64,000 bases of DNA from Agapetus fuscipes (GCA_951799405.1 OX637363.1:9424001-9488000); one strand, 5' to 3'. Counted from the first letter of the stretch, positions 11,041-22,094 are shown. Numbers and translations: made by a program. Notes: generated from the letters alone by a model not told the origin.

Positions 11041-11160
11041 TTACCTGAAGATGATCGACAAGATCGAAAACGTTTGTAATATTTATTAAAATAAATTTGA
11101 TCTCTTGTGAAAAGAAACAGTGTTTTATTAGAATTGGTTTTTAGAAAATAAAAAAATTAA
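11041..11160 (+). repeat. Penelope-like/LTR-like tail with hammerhead-like core
   Basis: Contains ACCTGAAGATGATCGACAAG followed by GATCGAAAACG: a CTGANGA core, a GATC/GATC stem and GAAA. Downstream is GTGAAAAGAAACAGTGTTTT, similar to the inverse of 49060-49090 (AAACACTGTTTATTTTCAC). The Penelope-like assignment is an inference from the motif order. Confidence 0.4.
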
Positions 11161-11181
11161 AAATGGTTATTTAAACTAATA

Positions 11182-12710
11182 CAGGCAATTAAGAGTTTAA
11201 AGAAGTCAAGAGCTCCTGGAAACGATGATATCCCTGCTGAGTTACTGAAATGTGGCGGAGAAGCCTTAGAAAATGCTCTGTGGGGTCTTTATCAGGATGT
11301 TTGGAAACATGAGGTACTGCCAGATAGCTGGAAAGTTGCACTATTGTGTCCAATACATAAAAAAGGAGACAAAATGCTATGCTCTAATTATAGAGGTATC
11401 TCACTTCTCCCAGCGGCATACAAAATATTGTCTAATATTCTGCTAAGAAGAATTATGCCATATGCTGAATGTGCTCTTGGAGAGTACCAAGCAGGTTTCA
11501 GAAGGAATCGGAGCACAACGGACCAGATCTTTTCTTTGAGGCAAATATTAGAGAAGAAGTGGGAATATGCTCAAGATACTCATTGCCTTTTTGTCGACTT
11601 CAAGACTGCTTATGACTCAGTGCATCGTTTGGGGCTGTGGAGCGTTTTACGAGACTATGGAATTCCTGGAAAACTCATCAAACTGGTTCAGATATCCATA
11701 GAAAATTCAAGAGCTCAAATACTGCTGCAGGGACAGGTCTCGGATCCCTTTGAGATCAGTTCAGGCCTAAAGCAGGGTGACGCCCTTTCTCCATTGCTCT
11801 TCAACCTAGCCTTAGAAAAGGTTGTGAGAGAAACCAAACCTGTGTATGGTGGAATCACCATAGGAAGTACCATTAGGCTGCTGGGATATGCGGATGATGT
11901 GGTGCTTCTGGGAGAGAACGCTGCACAGCTCCGGGCGCTCTTCTTACCAATGGAGAGAATGGCAAGGAGGATAGGATTGAGAATTAATGCGGGGAAAACT
12001 GAATACTTGCCTGTGGCGCGGCGGGATATTCAAGAAGATTTGAATGTAGATAATTACAAGTTTAAGAACTGCAATTCATTCAAATACTTGGGTACCCTTA
12101 TAAATGACAAAAATATCCTATCCTCAGAATTACATGCCCGAATTCACTCCGGCAATAATGCTTTTTTTGGCCTTAGAGGGCTATTGTGCTCAAAATGGCT
12201 ATCCCGCTCCACAAAATTCAAGATTTACACTTCCATTGTTCGGCCAGTTGTGTTGTACGGATGCGAAGCCTGGAGTCTGACTCAAAAACAAGAAAAATCT
12301 CTCCAGGTCTTTGAGAACAAAATGCTTCGTCGCATTCTCGGACCTGTATTTGAAGATGACAGGTGGCGTATCCGGACCAACGCGGAGCTGATGTCCGTGT
12401 TTCAAGATGCTAACATAGTGTCGGTAATGAAATCAAGAAGACTCCAGTGGGCCGGACATGTAGCACGTGCAGAGGACTCCAGGATCATTAGAACAGTCTT
12501 GGATGGTGCCCCTTCAGGTGTTAGACCACTCGGACGTCCCAGGATGCGGTGGGCAGACAACATTGAAGCCGATGCCGAAATTCTGGGAGTGAGGGGACCA
12601 TGGAGGGAAGCTGCACAAGACAGAGAGTCCTGGAGGATTGTGGTGCGGGAGGCCCTGAGCCTTCAAGGCTTATGAGCCGAAGAAAGTAAAGTAAGTAAGT
12701 ATTTAAACTA
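11182..12710 (+). pseudogene. 5'-truncated RTE-like LINE with long open reverse transcriptase frame
   Basis: Frame 1 is open from about 11152 to the stop at 12675; family similarity begins near AIKSLKKSRAPGNDDIPAEL at 11185. Reverse transcriptase motifs follow in order: CPIHKKGD, NYRGISLLPAAYKILSNILL, GEYQAGFRRNRSTTDQIFSL, FVDFKTAYDSV, GLKQGDALSPLLFN, and the catalytic box LLGYADDVVLLG. Then come the thumb and a C-terminal WAGHVAR...GRPRMRW segment. The endonuclease domain is missing, so the copy is 5'-truncated and not autonomous. The end has an AAAGTAAGTAAGTA simple tail typical of RTE-like elements. It is the best-preserved reverse transcriptase here; the clade assignment is from memory of the motif pattern. 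Confidence 0.85.
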
Positions 12711-12800
12711 GAATTACGGTCGTTTGACACATTTACACAATTATATCCGTTGTTGTGAGATTTTTTTTGTTATCGGCGTTTCGTTGGTGTTGTAGTTAAT

Positions 12801-13055
12801 GTCTTCAGTACCCTTAGTACGAGTTGCAAAACTTGAGTAATGTAAAGTTTACGGCAATTATTAAAGAGTGATTTCCCTCAAAATCTGCCGTTTTTGTTTG
12901 TTTGAACTTGATTTTCTTCATCACTGCAACTCTTTTGCTAAGACCACAAAGTGTAAGAAACAAAAACGGCAGATTTTGGGAGAAATCACTCTTTAATATT
13001 TTCCGTAAACTTTACATTACTCAAGTTTTGCAACTCGTACTAAGGGTACAGGTCT
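12801..13055. mobile_element. Palindromic MITE (GTACCCTTAGTACGAGTTGC arms)
   Basis: The left arm GTACCCTTAGTACGAGTTGC, with TAAAGTTTACGG and AAAATCTGCCGTTTTTGTTTG, is repeated in inverse on the right. Arms are about 95 bp with a ~60-bp spacer. A lone right arm recurs at 13690-13793. Confidence 0.75.
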
Positions 13056-13370
13056 TTGGTTCGTCGAGCGCAGCGCAGCGGTTCGTCTAATATCCAAAAA
13101 TATGTTTAATGTTAAAGTTAATTGTAATTCGTGCATACATCTTGGTGAGATTATTTGCAACTTAGATTACAGTCGGCCCTGCTGTGTTTGCGTGAGCCCG
13201 ACTTCCGCAGCTCTTGCTTTCTTCGTCAGCCATCCGGTGTTCACTTATAAAGACATAACAGAGAGAGTAGTAAAAGTGCGCCTCACACATCGACGTCTCT
13301 TCATTTCATCTCTCCTCCATAACTAAGAAAAATCTTTTGTTTTAAAAGCAGATCTAACAATAAAAAGTCG

Positions 13371-13621
13371 GTGTTATGGCCGAGGGGGATAAGTGGGCTG
13401 ATCTTTCTAGCGTGTTTGGAATGGAACAACGTTGGCTCAATCCCCGCCTGGGTCATTTGACCATAACTTTGACCATGGTTCAACAGATATAATTGGGTAA
13501 TTATTAATTAATAATTCATTAATATAAACAATAATGAATTATTAATTGATGATATTAATACCTGTTTCTGGCCAGGCAGAATAGTCCGGTGAATTGCATT
13601 CCTCTTCACAAATCTATTTAA
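13371..13621 (+). repeat. SINE C, near-complete copy
   Basis: The head GTTATGGCCGAGGGGGATAA and the B-box-like GGCTCAATCCCCGCC are followed by GACCATGGTTCAACAGAT, AATTGATGATATTAATACC and GCATTCCTCTTCACAAATC. This copy gives the uninterrupted state of the site split by the LTR element at 27894-30790. Confidence 0.8.
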
Positions 13622-13689
13622 AAAAAAAAAAAATTAAGCGTTAACTTACACGTGATTGTTTCTGGGCATGCATTTGATGAAGGAAATCA

Positions 13690-13793
13690 AGTTCAAACAA
13701 ACAAAAACGGCAGATTTTGAGGAAAACCACTCTTTAATACTTTCCGTAAACTTTACTTTACTCAAGTTTTGCAACTCGTACTCAGGGTACTGA
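13690..13793. repeat. Half copy of the 12801-13055 MITE
   Basis: Runs from AACAAACAAAAACGGCAGAT to CTCGTACTCAGGGTAC, one arm only, with extra point changes. Confidence 0.7.
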
Positions 13794-14202
13794 ACACATT
13801 TTATTGTAGTTTTTAATTATTCTTCTTTTCGTGTAGTAATTATTTTGGTAATGACGGGATAATATCGTAATAATGATTTATTATTGAAAATCCATTTCAA
13901 TATTTGCATAACCTTCCTTCAGTTCCCATAATTTGCCAATCGGTCCCGCTCTCTTGGTTAATCAGAGCAAACACCTCATAACATTTAAATCCATCAAACT
14001 GCGAATTGTGTTGTATTACCTGAGATATACTAATTACAGCAAGTCTTATGCAACAGTAGTCGTGATGCAACAGCGGTATTTGCATTAATCATTGTATCAG
14101 CCAGCATGTTCCCATGGTACATGCTCACACAGATGCAACACGCTACGTACTTTTACTTGTTTTGTTTCTCTTTGATATTTCACCTCCACTGTTCGCTCCC
14201 CC
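13794..14202. other. No gene recognised
   Basis: AT-rich non-coding sequence. Confidence 0.4.
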
Positions 14203-14708
14203 AGTTCTTGTTTACCGTATACGCCAATCTTGTCAAATCGCTGCCTTAGTTCTTGTTTAGCGTAAACGCCATTGAGAAAATTTTACATAAGCAATGTTCG
14301 CATGTGTACTGGACCAATGTGTCTTATAAAAACAATAAATTTATATTATAAATATTTAAAAGAACTCTCACATTATCGAGTTTTACGGTTTTTCTTAGCT
14401 CAGATTGTGTAGAATTTGATTCATTAGACAACTGCATGAAAAAGTCATCTTTGATAAGATTGGCGTATACGGTAAACAAGAACTGGGGGAGCGAAGTATG
14501 ACTTTTTCATGCAGTTGTCTTATGAATCAAATTCTACACAATCTGAGCTAAGAAAAACCGTAAAACTCGATAATGTGAGAGTTCTTTTAAATATTTTTTA
14601 AATAAATTTCTTGTTTTCATAAGACACATTGGTCCAGTACACATGCAAACATTGCTTATGTTAAATTTTCTCAATGGCGTATACGGTAAACAAGAACTAA
14701 GGCAGCGG
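14203..14708. mobile_element. Large foldback element (paired inverted MITE copies)
   Basis: Starting at CGCTGCCTTAGTTCTTGTTT (14241), a ~220-bp arm runs to GCATGAAAAAGTCAT. A ~50-bp middle segment containing GATTGGCGTATACGG follows, then an almost perfect inverse arm ending at 14707. The middle segment also occurs inverted at 14203-14239 just outside the arm. A single related unit with ends CGCTGCCTTAGTTCTTG and CAAGAACTGAGGGAGCG is at 61133-61390, so the basic unit is a ~260-bp MITE with ~34-bp inverted ends. Confidence 0.8.
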
Positions 14709-14886
14709 GTTGTAGTTCACGTTGATTGGTCAATTATGTATTGTAATGCCACGTCGCTCATGAAACTCTTTCTCAAAGCAATTGCTCCAATCACCTCTGT
14801 AACTGTTGTCTATTGTTTACTCAAATCCGTTCAATATGTGAGCTTTAAAGTCGACTCAATACAAATCGTAATCTAATCTAAAATTG

Positions 14887-15143
14887 TCCCTTGACTTATA
14901 GGTTGCTATGCGGCTGACCACCCATACTGTAAAAAAATGGTTCACTTTGCCAATGTCACCCCTGTTTCAGGGAAGGACGGCAAGAGTTGCAAGGCTTATG
15001 TTCATTTGAGATTGGGTTTTTATATTGTAGGTCCACATGCGGCATCTGTTAGCGCGAAATTATACATATCTGCTTGTGGGAATGCATTTAATATAAATCT
15101 TAAATGATATATATCTTTGCAGCTTAGATTAGATTAGATTAGA
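14887..15143 (+). repeat. Family A copy, joined tail-to-tail with the next
   Basis: Complete copy from TTGACTTATAGGTTGC to a TTAGATTAGATTAGA tail. The adjacent inverse copy starts at once, sharing the simple repeat at the junction. Confidence 0.85.
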
Positions 15144-15391
15144 TCTAATCTAAGCTGCAAAGATATGTAACATTGGGGATTCACATTATATGCATTCTCG
15201 CAAGCAGACTAGTACAAATTCGCGCTTGAACATGCCGCATGTGGACTTACAATATAAAAACCCGAATCTCAAATGGGCATACACCCTGCAACTCTTGCCG
15301 TCCTTCCGTGAAACATGGGTCACATTGGCAAAGTGAACCATTTTCTACAGCATGGCTGGTCAGCCGCATATAAACCTATAAGTCAAGGAAC
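15144..15391 (-). repeat. Family A copy, inverse partner
   Basis: Inverse copy ending CTATAAGTCAAGGAAC. It is followed by an AATTACATTTTAAAAATAA extension also seen after the copies ending at 8124 and 40437, so some family A members are longer at the 5' side. Confidence 0.85.
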
Positions 15392-15478
15392 ATACTCGTA
15401 CACAACAAATTACATTTTAAAAATAAACAAATAATAACATGTATAAACATCAAAAGTAAATACAAAATACTTCTCCAA

Positions 15479-15920
15479 TATCGATATTGTTGATGTAGGA
15501 GAGTCTTACGATGTCGCTCAAAGATACGACAGTCCTTCCTTTATTTGGTCAGAGCAACGTTTTTTGAGTCAATCTGCTAATGAGCTTCATTCATTAATCC
15601 CTCCCCCTCGCATTTCAGAAAGGGAAACTCGTAGTACCACTCTCATTCATCCCTTTGCAGTCGATCTCAAAACCATGAGAACTTGGCGTTTTCATGACTC
15701 ATTCCTTTGCTTAACTGCCCGTTTATGGAATGATCTACCAGTATTTGTGTTCCCTTCCCAATTTTATCCGGTTTTATTCAAAACCAACATCAATCACCAC
15801 TTCCTTGCGACAGAAGCAACACCTTTGCCGCACTCTTCCAGAGTGACATAGACCCCCAAGACTTTAAAGAATTGGAGACCCTCCCGCACAGGGTTTCTTA
15901 AAAAAAATCTACTGCCCATC
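15479..15920 (+). pseudogene. LINE C-terminal fragment with diagnostic 3' tail
   Basis: Frame reads a hydrophilic stretch and then FHDSFLCLTARLWNDLPVFV and QFYPVLFKTNINHHFL, the usual C-terminus of several insect non-LTR reverse transcriptases. The 3' UTR ends GTGACATAGACCCC..., CTCCCGCACAGGGTTTCTTA and an A-run. This same 3' end is fused to SINE B1 at 39348-39672 and 41088-41378. Confidence 0.7.
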
Positions 15921-15956
15921 TTTTATTGGTATTCTTACTGATTGATAAAGATTGTT

Positions 15957-16191
15957 TTCCTTGACTTATAGGTTGGTATGCGGCGTAAAATGTTTCACTT
16001 TGACAATGTCACCTCTGTTTCAGGGAAGGACGGCAAGAGTTGCAGGGTGCATGTCCATTTGAGATTTGGGTTTTTATGTTGTAGGTTCACATGCGGCATT
16101 TTCGAATGCGAACTTTTACGTGTCTGCTTGTGAGAATGCATATACTGTGAATCCCCAATGTTACATCTCTTTGCAACTTAGATTAGATTAT
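15957..16191 (+). repeat. Family A copy between duplicated LINE segments
   Basis: 5' end TTGACTTATAGGTTGG with a small internal deletion, ending AACTTAGATTAGATTA. The left flank (15479-15955) and right flank (16191-16325) start and end with the same sequence; the right one lacks the middle. Confidence 0.85.
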
Positions 16192-16325
16192 ATCGATATT
16201 GGAGAGACTTACGATGTCGCTCAAAGAGACGACGTCCTTTCTTTATTTGGTCAGAACAACGTTTGTTGAGTCAATTTTCTGTCCACCTTTTCCTTGTATT
16301 CTTACTGATTGATAAAGATTGTTTA
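16191..16325 (+). repeat. Internally deleted duplicate of the 15479-15955 LINE tail
   Basis: Begins TATCGATATTGGAGAGACTT and ends TACTGATTGATAAAGATTGT, like its longer partner. Confidence 0.75.
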
Positions 16326-16904
16326 AAACCATGATGACATTTCCTCAAAAAATCAGATTACTGTAGGCGTAAATTTACATTTGAAAATTGTGCTGTTTTT
16401 TGGTCTAGAATTGAATTTATCGCCGCAATCCTTCATCAGACATTTCAATGCGACACCTCACAACACAATGCAACAAAAAAAAAACACTCGCCTTCACAAA
16501 TAGATAAATTGCCCGTCTGAACTTGGCTTCAATAATAAATACAATCAACTTACAAACTCACAAAAGTCCAATTTAGGAGTTGCTTTATGTGGCGCGCAGT
16601 AATGGAGCCTCTTCTATGGAGAATTCGCATAGATTGAGTGCTCCGTACAAAAGTGGAGCTCGGTCCAGTTGGACTGATGGAACGACAAAAGGTCAATTGG
16701 TCAGGTCAATTGGCCGGCTGTACCTTGCATAAAGATTGTGGAGACCTGCTAACTGCTTAATGGTATTAGAAGCCGGGGTCAGTCCTAGACAACCGAGGAG
16801 AAGATGTTCCGCGAGTGGTCATGCATAGCACCAATTGCAAGTTGATCAACAACACTAATCTAGTTCAGTAAGTGTCGTCGCTTTCCCACCTCTGAATTTA
16901 GAAC
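16326..16904. other. No gene recognised
   Basis: Non-coding; no repeat family recognised. Confidence 0.4.
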
Positions 16905-17275
16905 AATTATTGGGTGATGAACGAGTATGGTATAAAAGAGAATATGAGAATGAAAGCACAAAAAAGTACGATGAGATGGTTCGGACATCTCGAAAGAATG
17001 GATGATGAACGACTAACGAAGAAAGTGTACAAAGAAAATGTGAGAGGAAAGCGCGGAAGGGGAAGGCCGAGGAAAGAATGGTTAGACCAAATAGGTGAGA
17101 TAGCGAAAGAATGGAACCTGCAGAGTGAGAATAAGAGAAGAGTATGTGTGAAAAAGGTGATGAATATTGAGGAAATTAAAGTGGTTTGTGAGGACAGAAA
17201 AAAGTGGAGGCGCATCTGCAGAGGTACCGGCCACCCCTAGTGGAACGGCGGCAGGATACAGTACAGTACAGATTG
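16905..17275 (+). pseudogene. RTE-like LINE C-terminal fragment
   Basis: The open frame reads MRWFGHLERMDDERLTKKVY, then RGKRGRGRPRKEWLDQI, and ends DRKKWRRICRGTGHP before a stop. The family's 3' simple repeat follows (ACAGTACAGTACAG). The RT core is absent. Confidence 0.8.
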
Positions 17276-17317
17276 CTTGTCCTCAATAAAACGCAACTAA
17301 GCTAGTAAAACTGAAAC

Positions 17318-17550
17318 TAGTGTAACTTCTTGCCTGCGTTATCCCCGAAGGGGTCGCATGTGGCGATTCAGGACCAATATATTTTTACGGGTAAGGAGGC
17401 CGGCCTCACACCAACCACTTTCAGTTGAAGTGGGGGTTTCTCAGCTCCCGGGGGGACTGGTACTCATTTCTTGTGAAGGCTGACTAAACCTTGGGATCAA
17501 ACCCTTGCTCTCGGCATGGAATGCAAGCATTCTACCAATTGAGGTATCGA
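17318..17550 (-). repeat. SINE B2 copy
   Basis: Inverse copy. On its own strand it has a B2 tRNA-like head with CATTCCATGCCGAGAGC, then AGTGGTTGGTGTGAGGCC and CGACCCCTTCGGGGATAACG. It interrupts no gene. Confidence 0.8.
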
Positions 17551-17950
17551 CAGGAAAAACTCTGAGGGATAGAGTAAGGAATGAATGGGTAAAAAAAGAA
17601 TGTAATTTGAAAGAGGATGTGAAAGTTAAGGTACAAAAGAATATGATGAGATGGTTTGGACATGTGGAAAGAATGAATGATGATAGACTGACAAAGTATG
17701 TATACAAAGAAAGTGTGAAAGGAAAAAGAGGGAAGGGACGACCGAGAAAAGTATGGAGTGATCAGATTGAGGAGATTGTGAAAGAATGGGATATACAAAG
17801 TGAGCGTAAAAGAAGAAAATGCATGAAAAAGGTGATGGATATGAATGAATTGAAAGAGGTATGTAAGGATAGGAAAAAATGGAGGCAGCTCTGCAGAGGC
17901 TCTGGCCACCCCTAGCGGAATGGCGTCAGAGTTACAGTTACAGTTACAGT
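17545..17950 (+). pseudogene. RTE-like LINE C-terminal fragment
   Basis: The open frame reads MMRWFGHVERMNDDRLTKYV, KGKRGKGRPRKVWSDQIEEI, MKKVMDMNELKEVCKDRKKW and a CRGSGHP end, closely related to 4190-4400 and 16905-17275. It ends in (ACAGTT)n. Confidence 0.8.
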
Positions 17951-17952
17951 TA

Positions 17953-18200
17953 CCGGACTTTTTACGAGCTTGGTCGTCGCTACAAAGTGCCAATTCTCTA
18001 GCAATACCCAATTATTGTAAGGCTGGATGGACCTTTTGATGACCGGTCATTGGTAAAGGTTTATGAATTTTTCAACCCAGCAAATTGAGCAAATTTGCAA
18101 ATATAAATAGTACATTTTTTGTGCTCCGCCGGGATTAGAACCCACAACCTTCCATTTACGGAGTCCGAAGTGTTACCACTGGACTACGGACCGGTCCTAT
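17953..18200 (-). repeat. SINE B1 copy
   Basis: Complete inverse copy: GACTTTTTACGAGCTTGG, then TGAATTTTTCAACCCAGC, GTGCTCCGCCGGGATTAGAA and the head at GGACTACGGACCGGTCC. Confidence 0.85.
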
Positions 18201-18514
18201 ACACAGTTGCATGCCAGACCTTGGCCTCTTGGCGCGGCATTAAGCAATTGGTGTCGAATCAGCAGCAGCCAGATGATTTACTTGTAGTTGGGGCGAGTGC
18301 CCGCATCTCCAGAGGCGATCCTATCCGAGACAATAACCGGCAGACTCTTCAAGCAGGCACTTGAGGATCCAAAGACATAATACGAGCTACATCTCTATAC
18401 TAGATCATAATCATAAGGTCTTTATTGTTTTTATCAATATGTACAAAATATTACAATAAAAAAATTCTAATTACAATAAATACTAAAAAATTCAAATAAA
18501 AAATAAAAAACAAA

Positions 18515-18895
18515 TTGTGTTAGGTTACGGGGCGAGTAAAATTTTATAATGTACGACCGGTTTCGGAAACAATGTTTCCATTGTGAGGTACAAAATATTA
18601 CTGACTAAATAAAATATAAATTAATGCATTAATCCATCTCCTCTACTGACCTTGTTTCCAAGAAATAATAATAAATCTGTCACCAGCGATCCCAGCGCTC
18701 TGTTCCCTTCCTCACCCCTCCCACCCGCCACTAGTCCCAGCCCTTAAAAGAATGATGCACTAATTTATATTTTATTAAGTCAGTAATATTTTGTACCTGA
18801 CGATGGAAACATTGTTTCCGAAACCGGTCGTACATTATTAAATTTTACTCGCCCCGTAACCTAACACAATTTGTTTTTTATTTTTTATTTTTTTT
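18515..18895. mobile_element. MITE with ~115-bp inverted arms
   Basis: The left arm has TGTGTTAGGTTACGGGGCGA, GTACGACCGGTTTCGGAAAC and TACAAAATATTACTGACT. The right arm is the inverse, with a 130-bp spacer rich in CCCTTCCTCACCCCTCCC. The arms contain a CTGACGA...GAAACC motif (18812-18845) also discussed as hammerhead-like. Confidence 0.75.
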
Positions 18896-19383
18896 AAATG
18901 AAAGGTTACAAAGTGAATGCCTCATCAATTAATGATACAATAAATACTCCCCAAAGTAAGTATAGCTTGTGTTTTGGGGAGGATTCCAACTTATCTTAAC
19001 TAAAAATGAATCACTTAATAGATAAACATCGTAAAAAATTCAATATATCCCCGATTAGGTCATTTACTAAGCAAAAACAGATACAAAAAAAAATAAAAAA
19101 AATAGGGAACATGTTTAAATAGAAAATACAGAAATAGGAATTATACATATATTTCTATACACATAGATATATGAAAATAATAATGATAAAAATAAGATAA
19201 AAAATAATAATGATAAAAAAAAACAAGTAAATATAAACACTCAACTATTTACACCTCTTTCAAATATTTGCTGATCATATACTTAATGGCCCTAGGATCT
19301 GCGTGCCTATCATGCTCATACCTAGAATAAAGTGCATTGTACCACCTTACACCCAAATAATCGTAGTGATGTTGTTTATATAA
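18896..19383. other. AT-rich sequence, no gene recognised
   Basis: Very A-rich tracts; nothing coding. Confidence 0.45.
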
Positions 19384-19634
19384 GTTCCTTGACTTATAGG
19401 TTGGTATGCGGCTGACCACCCATACTGTAAAAAATGGTTCACTTTGCCAATGTCACCCCTGTTTCAGGGAAGGACGGCAAGAGTTGCAAGGCTTATGTTC
19501 ATTTGAGATGGGTTCTTATAATGTAGGTCCACATGCGGCATGTGTTAGCGCGAAATTATACATGTCTGCTTGTGGGAATGCATGTAATGTGAATCTCCAA
19601 TGTAACATGTCTTTGCAACTTAGATTAGATTAGA
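19384..19634 (+). repeat. Family A copy
   Basis: Complete, ending CAACTTAGATTAGATTAGA. Flanks show no clear duplication. Confidence 0.85.
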
Positions 19635-19863
19635 CCACAGTGTTGTTTCACCTGATCAATTTGAAATCTTAGACGGAATATATGCTTTTACTTCGTATTT
19701 AAATTTATTTCAACTGAACGCTGAGAAGTGTAATGAACTTTAATCTTATGTTGGTACTTTTTCACTGTTGCAGAATGAAATGTTCCAATACTAGTGTGAA
19801 TAATTAATCTGCCAGACGATTTCCATTTCTTCTGTTTGCACAGATAATCATCCATGACATGAC

Positions 19864-20121
19864 ATTCCTTGACTTATAGGTTGGTGTGAGGCTGACCACC
19901 CATATTGTAAAAAAATATTCACTTGGCCAATGTCACCCCTGTGTCAGGGAAGTTCGGCAAAAGTTGTAGGGCTTATGTTCATTAGAGGTTTGGATTTTAT
20001 TTGTATGCACACATTCAGCATTTGTAAGCGCGAACTACTCGTGTTGTTTGTGGGCATGCATTTGATATGAGCTTTAAATGTTAATATATCTTTGCAACTT
20101 AGATTGTAGATTATATTATAG
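19864..20121 (+). repeat. Family A copy
   Basis: Complete but diverged; tail TTGTAGATTATATTATAG. Confidence 0.8.
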
Positions 20122-20171
20122 ACATGGATTAGCTTGTTAGCCCAAAAAACACTACCAAGCTGCACATATAG

Positions 20172-20440
20172 TGCAACTTCTTACCGCGCTGCCCCCAAAA
20201 GAGTTACTTGTGGCTTGTGGGACCCATTTATTCTCACAGATTAGGGGCCGGTCTTATGCCAACCACTTCAGATGAAGCAGGAGTTTCCTGGCTGGTTCTT
20301 TTTTTTTGTGAAGGCTGAGTACACTTTGCCAGTATTTTTATTTTGTGGTTTGGAATGAACAGCAAAATGGGAATACATTTCTGATACCCTTGGTGTGGAT
20401 CGAACCCTAGCACTCTAACATGATGCGCATGTAGGGATGC
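20172..20440 (-). repeat. SINE B2 copy, diverged
   Basis: Inverse copy with AACTTCTTACCGCGCTGCC, CAACCACTTCAGATGAAGC and AATGGGAATACATTTCTGA; the tRNA-like head is badly altered. Confidence 0.65.
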
Positions 20441-20442
20441 TA

Positions 20443-21975
20443 TTAGTGAAGGTGGTGATGATGATGATGATGTTAGTGATGTGATGATGTTGTTGATTTT
20501 AGTGTTGTGATGATGTTGATGATGTGATGATGTTAGTCATGTGATGATGTTGATGGTTAGTGATGTTGATGATGTTAGTTATGTGATGATGTTAGTCATG
20601 TGATGATGTTAGTGATGTTGATGATGTTAGTTATGTGATGATGTTAGTCATGTGATGATGTTAGTGATGTTGATGATGTTAGTTATGTGATGATGTTAGT
20701 CATGTGATGATGTTAGTGATGTTGATGATGTTAGTTATGTGATGATGTTAGTCATGTGATGATGTTAGTGATGTTGATGATGTTAGTTATGTGATGATGT
20801 TAGTCATGTGATGATGTTAGTGATGTTGATGATGTTAGTTATGTGATGATGTTAGTCATGTGATGATGTTAGTGATGTTGATGATATTAGTGATGTTGAT
20901 GGTTCACTTTGGTTCACTTTGCCAATGTCACCCCTGTTTCAGGGAAGAACGGCAAGAATTGCAGGGTGTATGTCCATTTGAGATTTGGTTTTTATGTTGT
21001 AGGTTCACATGAAGCATGTGCAAGCGCGAACTTGTACGTGTCTGGTTGTAGGAATGCATGTAATGTGAATCTCCAATGTAACTTATCTTTGCAACTTAGA
21101 TTAGATCAGATGGTGTTAGTGATGTTGATGATGTTATTGATGTGATGAAGTTGATGATGTTATTGATGTGGTGATGTTGATGATGTTGATGATGTTATTG
21201 ATGTTGATGATGTTGATGATGTTAGTGATGTTGATGATGTTATTGATGTGGTGATGTTGATGATGTTGATGATGTTATTGATGTTGATGAAGTTGATGAT
21301 GTTATTGATGTGGTGATGTTGATGATGTTGATGATGTTATTGATGTTGATGATGTTGATGATGTTAGTGATGTTGATGATGTTGATGATGTTGATGATGT
21401 TATTGATGTTGATGATGTTGATGATGTTAGTGATGTTGATGATGTTAGTGATGTTGATGATGTTAGTGATGCTGATGATGTTAGTGATGTTGATGATGTT
21501 ATTGATGTGATGAAGTTGATGATGTTATTGATGTTGATGATGTTGATGATGTTAGTGATGTTGATGATGTTGATGATGTTGATGATGTTATTGATGTTGA
21601 TGATGTTGATGATGTTAGTGATGTTGATGATGTTATTGATGTGATGAAGTTGATGATGTTATTGATGTGATGAAGTTGATGATGTTATTGATGTGGTGAT
21701 GTTGATGATGTTGATGATGTTATTGATGTTGATGATGTTGATGATGTTAGTGATGTTGATGATGTTGATGATGTTGATGATGTTATTGATGTTGATGATG
21801 TTGATGATGTTGATGATGTTGATGATGTTATTGATGTTGATGATGTTGATGATGTTAGTGATGTTGATGATGTTAGTGATGTTGATGATGTTAGTGATGC
21901 TGATGATGTTAGTGATGTTGATGATGTTAATGATGTTGATGATGTAGTGATGTTTATGATGTTATTGATGATTTA
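20443..21975. repeat. GATGTT/TGATGATGTTAG minisatellite, two blocks
   Basis: The first block (20443-20900) has a 52-bp higher-order unit of GATGTTAGTGATGTTGAT plus two 17-bp variants with TTATGTGAT and TCATGTGAT. The second block (21111-21975) is mostly TGATGATGT/TATTGATG units in a different order. A truncated family A copy separates them. The array ends within 50 bp of the first cadherin coding exon. Open frames encoding Met-Leu-Val repeats here are array artefacts. Confidence 0.95.
20901..21110 (+). repeat. Family A copy, 5'-truncated, inside the minisatellite
   Basis: Starts in a duplicated GGTTCACTTTGGTTCACTTT and ends GCAACTTAGATTAGATC. Confidence 0.85.
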
Positions 21976-22024
21976 AATGTTGTTAGGGGTGATGCTGATA
22001 CAATTGTCTGTTGTGTTGTTGCAG

Positions 22025-22094
22025 CGCGGCGTCATGACGGCAGCCCGTGACCTGCTGCTGCTGCTGGCAGTGGCGCTCTCCTCACACCAGCATG
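22025..22094 (+). CDS. Cad87A: Cadherin exon 1: signal peptide
   Basis: ATG is at 22034, preceded by TTGTTGCAG, which could be an acceptor, so a 5' UTR exon may lie upstream. Codes MTAARDLLLLLAVAL then a polar stretch. Ends in phase 1 before GTAACA. Confidence 0.8.

Noticed and set aside
11182..12710. Intact LINE gene
   Set aside because: The reverse transcriptase is open, but the endonuclease and 5' region are absent, so it is a truncated copy.
1..20000. A host gene upstream of the cadherin
   Set aside because: Every open frame above ~100 codons is a LINE fragment or repeat. No spliced exon series could be assembled.
20443..20900. CRISPR-like array
   Set aside because: The repeats are contiguous minisatellite units without unique spacers, in an animal genome.
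21310..21947. Open frames of Met-Leu-Val repeats
   Set aside because: They are a by-product of the GATGTT minisatellite.
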